Source: Hyphomonadaceae bacterium | GTDB taxonomy: Bacteria > Pseudomonadota > Alphaproteobacteria > Caulobacterales > Aquidulcibacteraceae | Reading direction: 5' to 3' | Length of the DNA stretch: 64,000 bases | Assembly (NCBI GenBank): GCA_022841905.1 | Contig: JALHQO010000011.1 | Location: forward strand, 1 to 64,000 | The notes under the pieces: generated by a model | The model's database searches: none | What the model saw: the letters and a program-made list of their open reading frames with translations, nothing else | What the model was told of the DNA's origin: nothing | Part shown: piece by piece, positions 52,336 through 62,818 of the stretch | How the letters are laid out: each line of letters begins with the position of its first letter | Numbering within the stretch: the first letter of the stretch is position 1 | Made by a program: the position numbers and the translations under genes

Positions 52336-54408
52336 ATGAAGCGGGGATTTTTGCGGGCATGGGCGCTGGGCGCGACCATGCTCACCGGCCTGGCCAGCCC
52401 GGCCTTTGCTCAAGTGACCGAAGAGGGCGAGCCGATCACCGTGATCGGCCAGCGCCCCTCCTATAGCGACCGCGAAACCTCAACGGCGACGCGCACCGAC
52501 GCCGATTTGCGCGACGTGCCGCAATCGGTGACCGTGATCACCGACGACCTCATTCGCGATCAAGGCATGAGCACGATGGCGGACGTCGTTCGCTACGTGC
52601 CGGGCGTGACCATGGGCCAAGGCGAAGGCCACCGCGATGCGCCCACCATCCGCGGCAACGCCACGACGGCGGATTTCTTCGTCGATGGCGTACGCGATGA
52701 CGTCCAATATTATCGCGATCTCTATAACGCCGAGCGGATCGAGGTGCTCAAAGGCTCCAACGCGATGATCTTCGGCCGCGGCGGCGGCGGGGGCGTCATC
52801 AATCGCGTCACACGCTGGGCCGACTGGTCACCCGTGCAGGAAGTGTCGCTGACGCTGGGGTCCGACGCACAGACGCGCGGATCGATGGATTTTGGCGCCG
52901 CGCTCAATGACGGTGCGGCGCTGCGTCTGACCGGCGTCTACGAAGACTCAGAATCGTACCGCGATTTCGTCTCGGTCGAACGCTACGGCCTCAACCCAAC
53001 GGCGGCGTTTCGCCTGTCAGATGATACGACGCTGCGGTTTGGCTACGAGCTCTTCCGTGACGATCGCACCGTCGATCGCGGCGTGCCCTCCCAGAACGGG
53101 CGCCCTTGGGAAGGCAGCAACTCGGCCTTCTTCGGCAACCCCGATCTCAGCCACGCGGAGACCGAAGTCGATCTCTTGATCGCGCGCTTGGAACACGATT
53201 TCACGCCGAACCTCACGCTGCGCAACACCACGGTCTATGCCGACTATTTCAAGTTCTACCAGAACATCCACGCCAACTCGGCCGTGAACGGTTCAGGCAA
53301 TGTCACGCTGCAGGGCTACAATTCCGACACCAACCGCGAAAACTTCTTCAACCAAACCGATTTTATCTGGCGCACGACGACGGGCGCGATCGGCCACACG
53401 ATTCTCGCCGGCTTCGAGTTCGGTCAGCAACAGACCGCCAATACGCGGTCTCCAAATTTCACCGGCTTGGGCTCGGTCAACGTGGCCGCGCCGACCACGA
53501 GCATCACCGGCGTCATCCCGACGCCGCTACAGACCGATAACGACGTGGATCTGGGATTGGCCGCCTTCTACCTGCAAGACCAGATTGTGCTCAACGAACA
53601 CTGGCAGATCATCGCTGGCGTCCGGTTTGACCGCTTCGATCTCGATTTCGACGATCGCCGCGCCGCCAACGCCGACTATAGCCGCGAGGACGACCTAGTG
53701 TCGCCGCGCGTCGGCGTGATTTACCGGCCAATCGACCCGCTCTCGATCTATGCGAGCTATAGCGTCTCCTACCTGCCGCAATCGGGCGACCAGTTCGGCG
53801 CGCTCGACGCCACGACATCGACACTCGATCCGGAAGAGTTCGAAAACATCGAACTCGGCCTGAAATGGGACGTGCTGCCGCAACTGGCGCTGACGGCGGC
53901 GATCTATCGCCTCGACCGCACCAACACGCGCGCCATCGACCCCTTCTCGAGCCTGACCGTACTCACCGGCGCGCAACGCACGGAAGGTTTCGAAATCGGC
54001 ATTGCCGGAAGTGTAAACGATCGCTGGGAGATCGTCGGCGGATACTCGCATCAAGAGGCCGTGATCACCCGCACCACGACCGCCGCGCCGGCCGGGCGCA
54101 TCGTGCCGCTAACGCCGGAGGACACCTTCTCGTTGTGGAACATGGTGCGCGTGACGGACCGCCTCGGTGTGGGCGTGGGCGCAATTTACCAGAGCGAGTC
54201 CTTCACTTCGATAAGCAACGCGGTCGAGTTGCCGTCGTTTACGCGTGTGGACTTGGCGCTCGCTTACGCCTTGACCAACAACGTTGAAGCCCAGATCAAC
54301 ATCGAGAATATCCTCGACGAGGATTATTGGGCGACAGCGCACAACGACAACAACATCATGCCAGGCTCGCTGACGGCGGCGCGCTTTACGTTGCGAGCGC
54401 GGTTTTGA
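52336..54408 (+). CDS. TonB-dependent siderophore receptor
   Basis: A 690-aa outer-membrane receptor. The signal peptide is cut near LASPAFAQ. The TonB-box-like ITVIGQRP and the plug domain follow: DLRDVPQSVTVITDDLIRDQGMSTMADVVRYVPGVTMGQGEGHRDAPTIRG, then FVDGVRDDVQYYRDLYNAERIEVLKGSNAMIFGRGGGGGVINRVTR. The 22-strand barrel ends ARFTLRARF with terminal Phe. The plug resembles catecholate/ferrichrome-type siderophore receptors. It is preceded by a Fur box. Confidence 0.93.
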   Translation: MKRGFLRAWALGATMLTGLASPAFAQVTEEGEPITVIGQRPSYSDRETSTATRTDADLRDVPQSVTVITDDLIRDQGMSTMADVVRYVPGVTMGQGEGHRDAPTIRGNATTADFFVDGVRDDVQYYRDLYNAERIEVLKGSNAMIFGRGGGGGVINRVTRWADWSPVQEVSLTLGSDAQTRGSMDFGAALNDGAALRLTGVYEDSESYRDFVSVERYGLNPTAAFRLSDDTTLRFGYELFRDDRTVDRGVPSQNGRPWEGSNSAFFGNPDLSHAETEVDLLIARLEHDFTPNLTLRNTTVYADYFKFYQNIHANSAVNGSGNVTLQGYNSDTNRENFFNQTDFIWRTTTGAIGHTILAGFEFGQQQTANTRSPNFTGLGSVNVAAPTTSITGVIPTPLQTDNDVDLGLAAFYLQDQIVLNEHWQIIAGVRFDRFDLDFDDRRAANADYSREDDLVSPRVGVIYRPIDPLSIYASYSVSYLPQSGDQFGALDATTSTLDPEEFENIELGLKWDVLPQLALTAAIYRLDRTNTRAIDPFSSLTVLTGAQRTEGFEIGIAGSVNDRWEIVGGYSHQEAVITRTTTAAPAGRIVPLTPEDTFSLWNMVRVTDRLGVGVGAIYQSESFTSISNAVELPSFTRVDLALAYALTNNVEAQINIENILDEDYWATAHNDNNIMPGSLTAARFTLRARF

Positions 54409-54482
54409 GTTGGGCCGGGTTGGCGGATAGCGCAGCAGTTCGCTCTTGACGCAGCCCCAAGCATTGGCGTTTTGATGCGCTC

Positions 54483-54932
54483 GTGCCTGCTCCCACTATT
54501 TTCATCGACGCCGACGCCTGCCCGGTGAAGGAAGAAATCTATCGCGTTGCGCGACGCACCGGGTGCCCAGTGCAGGTCGTGTCGAACAGCTTCATGCGCA
54601 CGCCCCCGGATGTGACGCTCAAGGTTGTCGAAGCTGGTCCGGACGTGGCCGATGATTGGATCGCGGAACGCGTCCAGCCGGGCGATATCGTCGTCACCAA
54701 CGATATCCCCCTGGCGGATCGCACGCTCAAGGCCGGCGGCGCAGCGCTTGGACCGAACGGCAAGGCATTCACCCAAGGCTCGATCGGCGCGGCTCTGGCG
54801 CAGCGGGGCATCATGGAACATCTTCGCTCAATGGGGGATGTAGTCGGCGGCCCGAAGCCGTTCACCCAAGCGGATCGCTCGCGCTTTCTGTCGGCGCTCG
54901 ACGCGGCGGTGACAAAGGCGAAGCGGCGCTAG
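54483..54932 (+). CDS. YaiI/YqxD family protein (UPF0178)
   Basis: A 149-aa PIN-like protein. IFIDADACPVKEEIYRVARR at the N-terminus carries the family's Asp/Cys motif, followed by VVSNSFM, GDIVVTNDIPLADRTLKAGG and a C-terminal helix. The start is GTG 54483. UPF0178 proteins are predicted nucleases of the NYN/PIN clan; activity unverified. Confidence 0.9.
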   Translation: MPAPTIFIDADACPVKEEIYRVARRTGCPVQVVSNSFMRTPPDVTLKVVEAGPDVADDWIAERVQPGDIVVTNDIPLADRTLKAGGAALGPNGKAFTQGSIGAALAQRGIMEHLRSMGDVVGGPKPFTQADRSRFLSALDAAVTKAKRR

Positions 54933-55082
54933 AGCTGCTTTCGCCAGGCTGAATGGTGCGCGCATTAAGCTCAGGATGAGGACTGTCTGAGCAAATGATT
55001 CTGTCTATACTCAGGATGGAATACCTAGGAGCGCGCGCCGCGAGGCTTGTTAACACCTCGGTCCAATGGATTTTTTCGATTG

Positions 55083-56327
55083 ATGTCCGACGCACCAAGC
55101 TCCTCTGGCGACAACGCGCCGACGTCTGCGGAAGTCAAGCCCGAGATGGTGATCACGCCGCCCAACGCGCAGACGCGCGACGAACTCCCCTACCGCCTGC
55201 AGCAACAGGCGTTGTTGGGCGAATTCGGCCGCTTCGCGATGCAGTCGCGCAACCTCGATGACATTCTGCAGCGCGCCGCCGAACTGTGCGCGAAGGGGCT
55301 GGAAGCGCCGTACGCCAAGGTTTTGGAATACATCCCGGAAGGCAATCTCCTCGAAGTCCGCGCCGGCGTGGGTTGGGAAGCTGGCACGATTAACGAGGTG
55401 ACGCTGGGCGCCGATATGGAGTCGCCTGCGGGATACGCTTACCACACCGGCCAATCGGTGATTTCCAATCATCTCCACGAAGAGGCGCGCTTCCGCACGC
55501 CTAAGTTGCTCGCCGACCATGGCGTCAAGCGCGCCATCAACGTGCTGATCGAACGCAGCAATGACAGAACTCAGAACTACGGCGTCTTAGAAGTCGACAG
55601 CCCGGACGCCGGGCAGTTCGATAGCACCGACGCGGATTTTCTCGCAGTGTTCGCAGGCCTCCTGGGCATCGCCATTGAGCGCCAGCAAGCGGACGCGAAG
55701 CTGGCGCGCGCGATGGAATATCAAGGACTGCTGACACGCGAGATGAGCCATCGCGTCAAGAACAGCCTGATGTCGGTGGTGAGCTTGCTGCGCGTGCAAG
55801 CGCGCAGCGCCCAAACGGACGACATCAGTTACGCGTTGGACGATGCCAGTGCGCGTGTGGAAACGATTGCGCAGGTGCATGATCATCTGTGGCGCGGCGA
55901 CGCCATCAGCTTCATCGAGCTCAGCGATTTTGTCGGTGAACTCTGCAAAAAGATGAACGAGACCGTTCCGGCGCTGACGATCACGTGCAAGGCGGATGCA
56001 CTAGTGCTTTCCGCTGACAACGCAGTGCCGCTCGGTCTGCTGATCAACGAACTGGTGACCAACGCCTCGAAGTACGCCTACCCCGCTGGCTCCGGCGTAA
56101 TCGCGGTGTCTGCGCGCAAGCGTGGCAAGAACCTGGAGATCGTCGTTTCCGATCAAGGCATCGGCCTGCCCGACGGCTTCGTAATCGACCAGCCGCGCAA
56201 GAGCCTGGGCTTCAGGCTGATCACCGGCTTTGTGCGCCAACTTGGCGGCCGCTTACTGGTCGAGAAGAACGAGCCGAGCGGCGTGCGCTTTACGGTCGAG
56301 ATGCCGATGCTGGACGACGGCGCCTAG
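55083..56327 (+). CDS. GAF-domain sensor kinase of the HisKA_2/HWE type
   Basis: A 414-aa soluble histidine kinase. Residues ~45-200 are a GAF domain (LDDILQRAAELCAKGLEAPYAKVLEY...VRAGVGWEAGTI...GYAYHTGQSVISN). The HisKA_2 phosphoacceptor is EMSHRVKNSLMSVVSLLRVQAR near 225. The ATPase domain has PLGLLINELVTNASKYAYP and DQGIGLP. HisKA_2 kinases in alphaproteobacteria often act in the general stress response, though no phyR/ecfG is nearby. The start at 55083 is chosen over the track ATG 12 codons upstream. Confidence 0.9.
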   Translation: MSDAPSSSGDNAPTSAEVKPEMVITPPNAQTRDELPYRLQQQALLGEFGRFAMQSRNLDDILQRAAELCAKGLEAPYAKVLEYIPEGNLLEVRAGVGWEAGTINEVTLGADMESPAGYAYHTGQSVISNHLHEEARFRTPKLLADHGVKRAINVLIERSNDRTQNYGVLEVDSPDAGQFDSTDADFLAVFAGLLGIAIERQQADAKLARAMEYQGLLTREMSHRVKNSLMSVVSLLRVQARSAQTDDISYALDDASARVETIAQVHDHLWRGDAISFIELSDFVGELCKKMNETVPALTITCKADALVLSADNAVPLGLLINELVTNASKYAYPAGSGVIAVSARKRGKNLEIVVSDQGIGLPDGFVIDQPRKSLGFRLITGFVRQLGGRLLVEKNEPSGVRFTVEMPMLDDGA

Positions 56328-56336
56328 CGGTTTGCG

Positions 56337-56750
56337 TCATTCATCGATCGCTTCGATGCCTTGGCGCTTCAATTCTTCGATACCGCTTTTCATCTTCGCC
56401 AGCACCTCCGGGCTGTGGCCCTGCCACTCAGCGACTTCGCCAACGATGCGCAGCGGATCGCGCGTGCGGTAGGATTTGGTCGGGTTGCCGGGGAATTTCT
56501 TGTCGGTGAGGTTGGGGTCGTCTTCGATGGAGCCCGTGGGCTCAACGATATAGATGCGCTCGCGCCCCTCGCCCACCGCAAGCTCCGCGCCCCAGATCGC
56601 CGCTTCGAGCGTGGTGCTCAGATAGACGAAGTTCGCCTTTCGGCGGCTGCCATAGTTCGAGATGAAGCCGGGCGCGATGAGATCGCCCAGGCGCAGATCA
56701 GCGCGGGTGCCGTGATAGTGGATTGGCGGGTTTGACGTGTCTGCTTTCAT
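56337..56750 (-). CDS. arr: NAD(+)--rifampin ADP-ribosyltransferase (Arr family)
   Basis: A 137-aa enzyme that transfers ADP-ribose from NAD+ to a rifamycin hydroxyl. The sequence matches the compact Arr family throughout: YHGTRADLRLGDLIAPGFISNYGSRRKANFVYLSTTLEAAIWGAELA, RIYIVEPTGSIEDDPNLTDKKFPGNPTKSYRTRDPLRIVGEV. His and Tyr of the NAD site and the terminal Asp/Glu region are present. It lies alone, convergent with the kinase (9 bp), and has no mobile-element context, suggesting a resident chromosomal gene. Confidence 0.94.
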   Translation of the reverse strand: MKADTSNPPIHYHGTRADLRLGDLIAPGFISNYGSRRKANFVYLSTTLEAAIWGAELAVGEGRERIYIVEPTGSIEDDPNLTDKKFPGNPTKSYRTRDPLRIVGEVAEWQGHSPEVLAKMKSGIEELKRQGIEAIDE

Positions 56751-56876
56751 GCGCGGCGATGTCAGACAAAATTAGTGCGCGCACAATTCTTGAAGGCAAT
56801 TTGTTTGTCCCCATTTCTGTTGGGGGCGAGGGAGAGCATGCCCCCGAGGTTACGCGGCGGCCTTCGCCGATGCGCT

Positions 56877-58877
<2,001 letters not shown>

Positions 58878-58931
58878 GGGGGGCGTGCTTAGCGGGCTTT
58901 CATGGCCCCGTCATCTGGGTAAGCTCGGACA

Positions 58932-59924
58932 ATGAATCGACGCGAGATCATTGTGGGCGCAACGGCGCTCGCCGCCTGCGGCCCAGCGGAAAGCCAAGCC
59001 ACAGCCGCACCCTTCCCGATGCGACGCGGCGTCAATCTGGGCAACGCGCTCGAAGCGCCGAACGAGGGCGACTGGGGTTATCGGATCGAGCTGCCGCACC
59101 TCGACGCCATTCGCGACGCAGGCTTCGACGGCATACGGCTGCCGGTGCGCTTCGATGCACATGCGGGCGCCACCCCGCCCTACGCATTCGGCGGCGATTT
59201 CTGGCGCCGGATCGATGAGATCGTGGAATACGCGCTCGGCCTCGGACTCATGGTGCAGCTCGACATGCACCATTATGAAGGGATGATCAGCGAACCGGAG
59301 CGGCAGCGCGATCGCTTTCTCGGCATGTGGGCGGTGATCGCCCAGCATTATCGCGGCGCGCCGCCAGGTTTGTTCTACGAACCGTTCAACGAACCTAACG
59401 GCCGCCACTGGGGCGCGAGCGCGCTGATGGCGCTGCAACGCGAACTGATCGCGGTAATCCGCGAACGCGATGCGCGGCGGCTGATCGTGCTTGGTCCTGG
59501 CAATTGGCAGAACATCGACGCACTGCGCACCTGGCGCCCGCCAGAGGGCGAGAACATCGCTGTCAGCGTGCACTACTACGAACCGCACGCGTTCACGCAC
59601 CAACGCGCCGAATGGCTGGGCGATGCGGCGCCTGTGTTCGAGCGCGATTGGGGAACCAGCGACGACCGCGCACAAGTCAGCGACCACATCGCGCAGGCTG
59701 CACGCTGGAGCGAGCGGCGCGGGTTTGCGATGCAGCTCGGCGAGTTTGGGGTGAATAACGCCGTCGGCGTTCAGCAGCGGGCGGCGTGGACGCGCGCGGT
59801 GCGACAAGCCTGCGAGGCCAATGGCATGGGCTGGTGCGTCTGGGATTTCGCCGGCGCGTTTCCGATCTGGGATCGGGATGCGGGCGCGTTCATTCCGCTG
59901 ATGCGGGATGCGTTGTTTGCTTAG
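58932..59924 (+). CDS. Glycoside hydrolase family 5 (cellulase-like)
   Basis: A 330-aa exported glycosidase. The N-terminus MNRREIIVGATALAACG reads as a Tat/lipoprotein-type signal (lipobox-like LAAC). GH5 motifs: RRGVNLGNALEAPNEGDWG, GFDGIRLPVRFDAHA, the acid/base Glu in FYEPFNEPNGRHWG near residue 158, VSVHYYEPHAFTHQ, and the nucleophile Glu in MQLGEFGVNN near 275. It cleaves a beta-glycan; endoglucanase activity is plausible. The 3' end overlaps the convergent gene by 4 bp. Confidence 0.92.
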   Translation: MNRREIIVGATALAACGPAESQATAAPFPMRRGVNLGNALEAPNEGDWGYRIELPHLDAIRDAGFDGIRLPVRFDAHAGATPPYAFGGDFWRRIDEIVEYALGLGLMVQLDMHHYEGMISEPERQRDRFLGMWAVIAQHYRGAPPGLFYEPFNEPNGRHWGASALMALQRELIAVIRERDARRLIVLGPGNWQNIDALRTWRPPEGENIAVSVHYYEPHAFTHQRAEWLGDAAPVFERDWGTSDDRAQVSDHIAQAARWSERRGFAMQLGEFGVNNAVGVQQRAAWTRAVRQACEANGMGWCVWDFAGAFPIWDRDAGAFIPLMRDALFA

Positions 59925-60436
59925 TAATCGAACATCTTCTCATCGCGCTCCGCCCGCTTCTTGGCTTGCGCCACGATGTGGGCGGCGAGTTCGTCTCGGG
60001 TGAGTGAGGGTGTGACGCCGCTTGGATCGAGATTGTGTTCGGCGACGAGGGCGCGGAGTGCAGTGAGTTCTTGTGACGCGAGTGCTGCGATGAGCGCTGC
60101 TTCGCCGTCCTTCTTGTAGAGGCCGGCGGGATTGATGCTGGGCGCAGATAATGCTCCCCCGCTCGCGGGGGAGCTGTCAGGCCGCGCAGCGGGCTGACTG
60201 AGGGGCGCGTTACGCCTCTTCGCCTTCGGCGCAACTTGCCCCTCCGGCTCGCTATGCTCGCCACCTCCCCCGCTTGCGGGGGAGGACAGCACATCCTCCA
60301 CCACCTCATCCGGCACATCGCGGCGGCTTTCGTGGACACGCAACACCGCATCCAGACGATTTGCGAAATCGGGATTGCGTTTCGCCTCGCGGCGAATTTC
60401 ATCGAACAGGCGATCGAGCGTCTTGTTGAGGCTCAT
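59921..60436 (-). CDS. Hypothetical protein interrupted in frame by a palindromic repeat
   Basis: A 171-aa protein coupled to the upstream ParA-family gene (ATGA). The N-terminus MSLNKTLDRLFDEIRREAKRNPDFANRLDAVLRVH and the C-terminus (LYKKDGEAALIAALASQELTALRALVAEHNLDPSGVTPSLTRDELAAHIVAQAKKRAERD) look like normal helical protein. Residues ~52-98 are low-complexity (SSPASGGGGEHSEPEGQVAPKAKRRNAPL...SSPASGG) and are encoded by the 131-bp repeat at 60154-60284. The ancestral protein was probably ~45 residues shorter. It may be an accessory to the ParA-like ATPase. Confidence 0.72.
   Translation of the reverse strand: MSLNKTLDRLFDEIRREAKRNPDFANRLDAVLRVHESRRDVPDEVVEDVLSSPASGGGGEHSEPEGQVAPKAKRRNAPLSQPAARPDSSPASGGALSAPSINPAGLYKKDGEAALIAALASQELTALRALVAEHNLDPSGVTPSLTRDELAAHIVAQAKKRAERDEKMFDY
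60154..60284. repeat. 131-bp element flanked by CTCCCCCG-N4-CGGGGGAG palindromes, inside a CDS
   Basis: Two near-identical 20-bp hairpins, ctcccccgctcgcgggggag (60154-60173) and ctcccccgcttgcgggggag (60265-60284), bound a GC-rich core with smaller dyads (gccgcgcagcgggc, cgccttcggcg). The element is read through in frame by the hypothetical gene. It looks like a dispersed repeat that normally sits between genes. Confidence 0.7.
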
Positions 60437-61305
60437 AAGGCGGGCGCGAGCTCCACTTTGCTCTGAAACTCCTCACCCATTTTTTTCACGGTGCTGGCCA
60501 TGGCGCCGTATTTTTGTTCGAACGTGCGCGGCGTTTCCGACCACTCGGCGGCTTTGGCGATATCGACGTGCTGGGGGATGCGCACATCGAACATCGCGTC
60601 GCCGAGATTGTCCTTCAGCAATTGCGCTTCCGAGCGGTGCAGCGAGAAAGTCTCGTCATACTTTGTGGCGAGCACCATAAGCTGCGAAGCGCCGCCGCGG
60701 CGTTCGTTAATCAAGCGCAGTGCCCGCTTGCGGAAGGTGATGAGGCCGAGGCGCGAGACGTAGTCCGGAATGGTCGGCACCAGGATCGCGTCGGCGGCGA
60801 TCAAGGCGGCTTCGGCAAAGAGCGAAATGCCAGGCGGGCAATCGATCAGGATGTAATCGTAGTCGTTGATCACCGTCTTCAAGCCGTTGGCGAAGCGCTC
60901 GCAGATCCATTTCTGAATTTGATCGATGTGAAAGCCGCGCTTCACGAAATTCTCGATCATGTCGCGTTCGACGATGCGGAACTCGGGCGCTGCGGCGCAG
61001 AGCGCGACATCCGGCTTGCCTTTGAGATCGCTCACCTTGGCTTCGATCAAAGATTTAAACGGCTTTGGCTTTTGCTGAACGATGTAGCTCTCGAAGAAGA
61101 AATCGAGCGTGCGCTCGGCTTCGCGCAGCTTGTTCCACTTGTCGGGGCCGGCGGCCATGATCGACGCATTGGTCTGCGGATCGAGATCGATGACCAGCAC
61201 GCGACGGCGCTGATGGTGTGCCAATGTTTCGGCAAGCGAAACGGTCGTTGTCGATTTACCGACGCCGCCCTTCATGTTGATCACCGAAACTAGTCGCGCG
61301 GGCAT
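60433..61305 (-). CDS. ParA-family ATPase
   Basis: A 290-aa ParA/MinD-superfamily ATPase. Deviant Walker A NMKGGVGKSTTTVSLAETLA starts near residue 10, Walker A' VLVIDLDPQTNAS near 37, and Walker B YDYILIDCPPGISLFAEAAL near 145. It has an insertion with a helical FFFESYIVQQKPKPFKSLIEA segment. No parB or centromere-like repeats adjoin, so this is probably not the chromosomal ParA but an orphan positioning ATPase. The hypothetical protein downstream is coupled to it. Confidence 0.88.
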   Translation of the reverse strand: MPARLVSVINMKGGVGKSTTTVSLAETLAHHQRRRVLVIDLDPQTNASIMAAGPDKWNKLREAERTLDFFFESYIVQQKPKPFKSLIEAKVSDLKGKPDVALCAAAPEFRIVERDMIENFVKRGFHIDQIQKWICERFANGLKTVINDYDYILIDCPPGISLFAEAALIAADAILVPTIPDYVSRLGLITFRKRALRLINERRGGASQLMVLATKYDETFSLHRSEAQLLKDNLGDAMFDVRIPQHVDIAKAAEWSETPRTFEQKYGAMASTVKKMGEEFQSKVELAPAL

Positions 61306-61461
61306 CGCTCGCCCCTCTCAAAAATGTTGCCGTTGTGAGCGTTGGAAGGTCGGTCCGGGAGGGTTAGTTTCCGGTAAAGACGGGTCAAGCGCGGCTGGCA
61401 GCGTTGCCCACTGCAATCCGAGGACAAAACTCAGTCAGCGTTCAGTGCGCAGGCGCCAAAG

Positions 61462-61487
61462 TTTGTCTCGAGGGAAGTTGAGACAAA
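61462..61487. promoter_or_regulatory. TTTGTCTC-N10-GAGACAAA dyad, candidate operator
   Basis: A perfect 8-bp inverted repeat with a 10-nt spacer lies 33-58 bp upstream of the ATG of the following exported-protein gene, in the 214-bp gap after the ParA-like gene start. It could be an operator or an RNA hairpin in the leader. No T-run follows. Confidence 0.45.
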
Positions 61488-61519
61488 GGTCGAAAGCCGG
61501 TCTCGGGAGCACTTCTACA

Positions 61520-62140
61520 ATGAAAAACAAGCTGTTCGCGGCCGCTTTAGCGGCGCTCACATTGGCATCGGTCGGCGCCGCAAGCGCACAAGACTATCGC
61601 CGCGGCCCGCCCGGCGGCGGCCCGAGCCACGATCAGCGTTGGGATCGCCAGCGCGCGGAAATCACCGTCCGCAACAATGGCCGGACGTTTAGTTTCAACC
61701 GCGGCGACCGCATCTTCTACCGGTTGTTGGATCGGCCATATCATTTCAGAGCCGGGATGACTTATTCGTACACTGACCGCTGCAACCGCCAAGGCTGCGT
61801 CGTGTTCGTGTTCGACGGTCGCAGCCGCCGTCCGGTCGATCGCATCTTCGCGCCGCACTTGCAGGATCGCCGCTACGCTTGGCGCCAGGCGCGTGGCTTC
61901 GATGGCGGCTATGCGCGCTTCGGCCGGTTCGACCGCGACGAGCGCGGCTGGAACAATGATGACGACCGCATGTATCGCGAAGGCCGCGACGGCCGTGGCG
62001 ACAGCCGGGGTCGTGACGACGATGATCGCGGCGAACGTGATGGGCGTGACCGTGACGGACGAGGCGATCGTGACGACCGCGATCAGCGCGATGGTCGGCG
62101 TGACGGCGGCCTCGAAGGCGGCCCGAACCGCCCGCGCTAA
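61520..62140 (+). CDS. Exported protein with C-terminal Arg/Asp/Gly repeats, paralogue A
   Basis: A 206-aa exported protein. Signal peptide cut after GAASAQ. The core (~35-125) is ITVRNNGRTFSFNRGDRIFYRLLDRPYHFRAGMTYSYTDRCNRQGCVVFVFDGRSRRPVDRIFAPHL with a Cys pair, then a ~60-residue RD/RG-rich tail (GRDGRGDSRGRDDDDRGERDGRDRDGRGD). The neighbour has an equivalent core but carries its RD-rich segment before it. Function unknown. The start follows a GGGAG site; the track start 82 codons upstream is rejected. Confidence 0.78.
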   Translation: MKNKLFAAALAALTLASVGAASAQDYRRGPPGGGPSHDQRWDRQRAEITVRNNGRTFSFNRGDRIFYRLLDRPYHFRAGMTYSYTDRCNRQGCVVFVFDGRSRRPVDRIFAPHLQDRRYAWRQARGFDGGYARFGRFDRDERGWNNDDDRMYREGRDGRGDSRGRDDDDRGERDGRDRDGRGDRDDRDQRDGRRDGGLEGGPNRPR

Positions 62141-62161
62141 TTGGCTCTAGTCGACAAGAAG

Positions 62162-62192
62162 AGGCGTTCGCTCACAAGGCGGACGCCTTTTT
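62162..62192 (+). terminator. Intrinsic terminator after paralogue A
   Basis: A 10-bp stem aggcgttcgc / gcggacgcct (one G-U wobble) with a 7-nt loop is followed by TTTTT on the plus strand, 21 bp after the stop. Confidence 0.88.
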
Positions 62193-62295
62193 CTGTACGG
62201 CGCTGACAACTGAGTTCCGCGCTCAGCGGCGGTTCAGCTGACGAGCTGCATCATCGTCACATGCCGCTTTCGAGCGGCTTTGGGAGCGCAGTGTT

Positions 62296-62772
62296 ATGAA
62301 GAAGCTCGTTGCCGCTCTGGCGGCTGTTTTCACTTTGGCCACCGCTGGCGTTGCGTCGGCGCAGGATTGGCGCGGCGGCGACCGCGATCGCGGCGAATGG
62401 CGCGGCGACCGCGATGATCGCGGCGGACGCGGCGATCGCGACTGGGATCGTGACAACTGGGATCGTGACAATCGTGGGCGCGGCGAAATTGTCGTGCGCG
62501 ATCTGCGCGGTCGCATCCACACCTTCGACCGCCGCGACCGCGAATGGGATACTATCATCCGCAGCCCGTTCGGCTTCCGCCCCGGCCCGACCTACGTCTA
62601 CACCGACGAGTGCCGTCGCGGCGAATGCCAGATCCACGTCTACGAACGCGGCAGCCGCCGGCCCGTCGCCGCCATCTGGGCGCCGCCGCTGAATAGCCCG
62701 CGCTATTTCAGCTACCGAGCGCACGAAGATTACGGCCATCGCCCGCTCGGCGGCAGACCGCGCTACTATTGA
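62296..62772 (+). CDS. Exported protein with N-terminal Arg/Asp/Gly repeats, paralogue B
   Basis: A 158-aa exported protein. Signal peptide cut after GVASAQ. A ~40-residue RD/RG-rich segment (RGGDRDRGEWRGDRDDRGGRGDRDWDRDNWDRDNRG) precedes the core EIVVRDLRGRIHTFDRRDREWDTIIRSPFGFRPGPTYVYTDECRRGECQIHVYERGSRRPVAAIWAPPL, which aligns with paralogue A including the Cys pair. Function unknown; a periplasmic, basic/acidic mixed-charge protein. Confidence 0.78.
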   Translation: MKKLVAALAAVFTLATAGVASAQDWRGGDRDRGEWRGDRDDRGGRGDRDWDRDNWDRDNRGRGEIVVRDLRGRIHTFDRRDREWDTIIRSPFGFRPGPTYVYTDECRRGECQIHVYERGSRRPVAAIWAPPLNSPRYFSYRAHEDYGHRPLGGRPRYY

Positions 62773-62787
62773 TCGCGACTGATCGAC

Positions 62788-62818
62788 AAAAAGAAGCGTC
62801 CGCTTAGGCGGGCGCTTC
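62788..62818 (-). terminator. Terminator overlapping the gor stop codon
   Basis: An 11-bp stem gaagcgtccgc / gcgggcgcttc (one wobble) holds the gor TAA in its loop. On the minus strand it runs into TTTTT. It can also act weakly on the plus strand for paralogue B. Confidence 0.8.

Noticed and set aside
55014-55045. EcfG-type (GGAAC-N16-CGTT) promoter before the GAF/HisKA_2 kinase
   Set aside because: Only a GGAAT box is present; no -10 partner at the right distance.
60433-61305. Chromosomal parA or plasmid partition locus
   Set aside because: No parB and no repeated centromere-like sites nearby; the downstream partner is not ParB-like.
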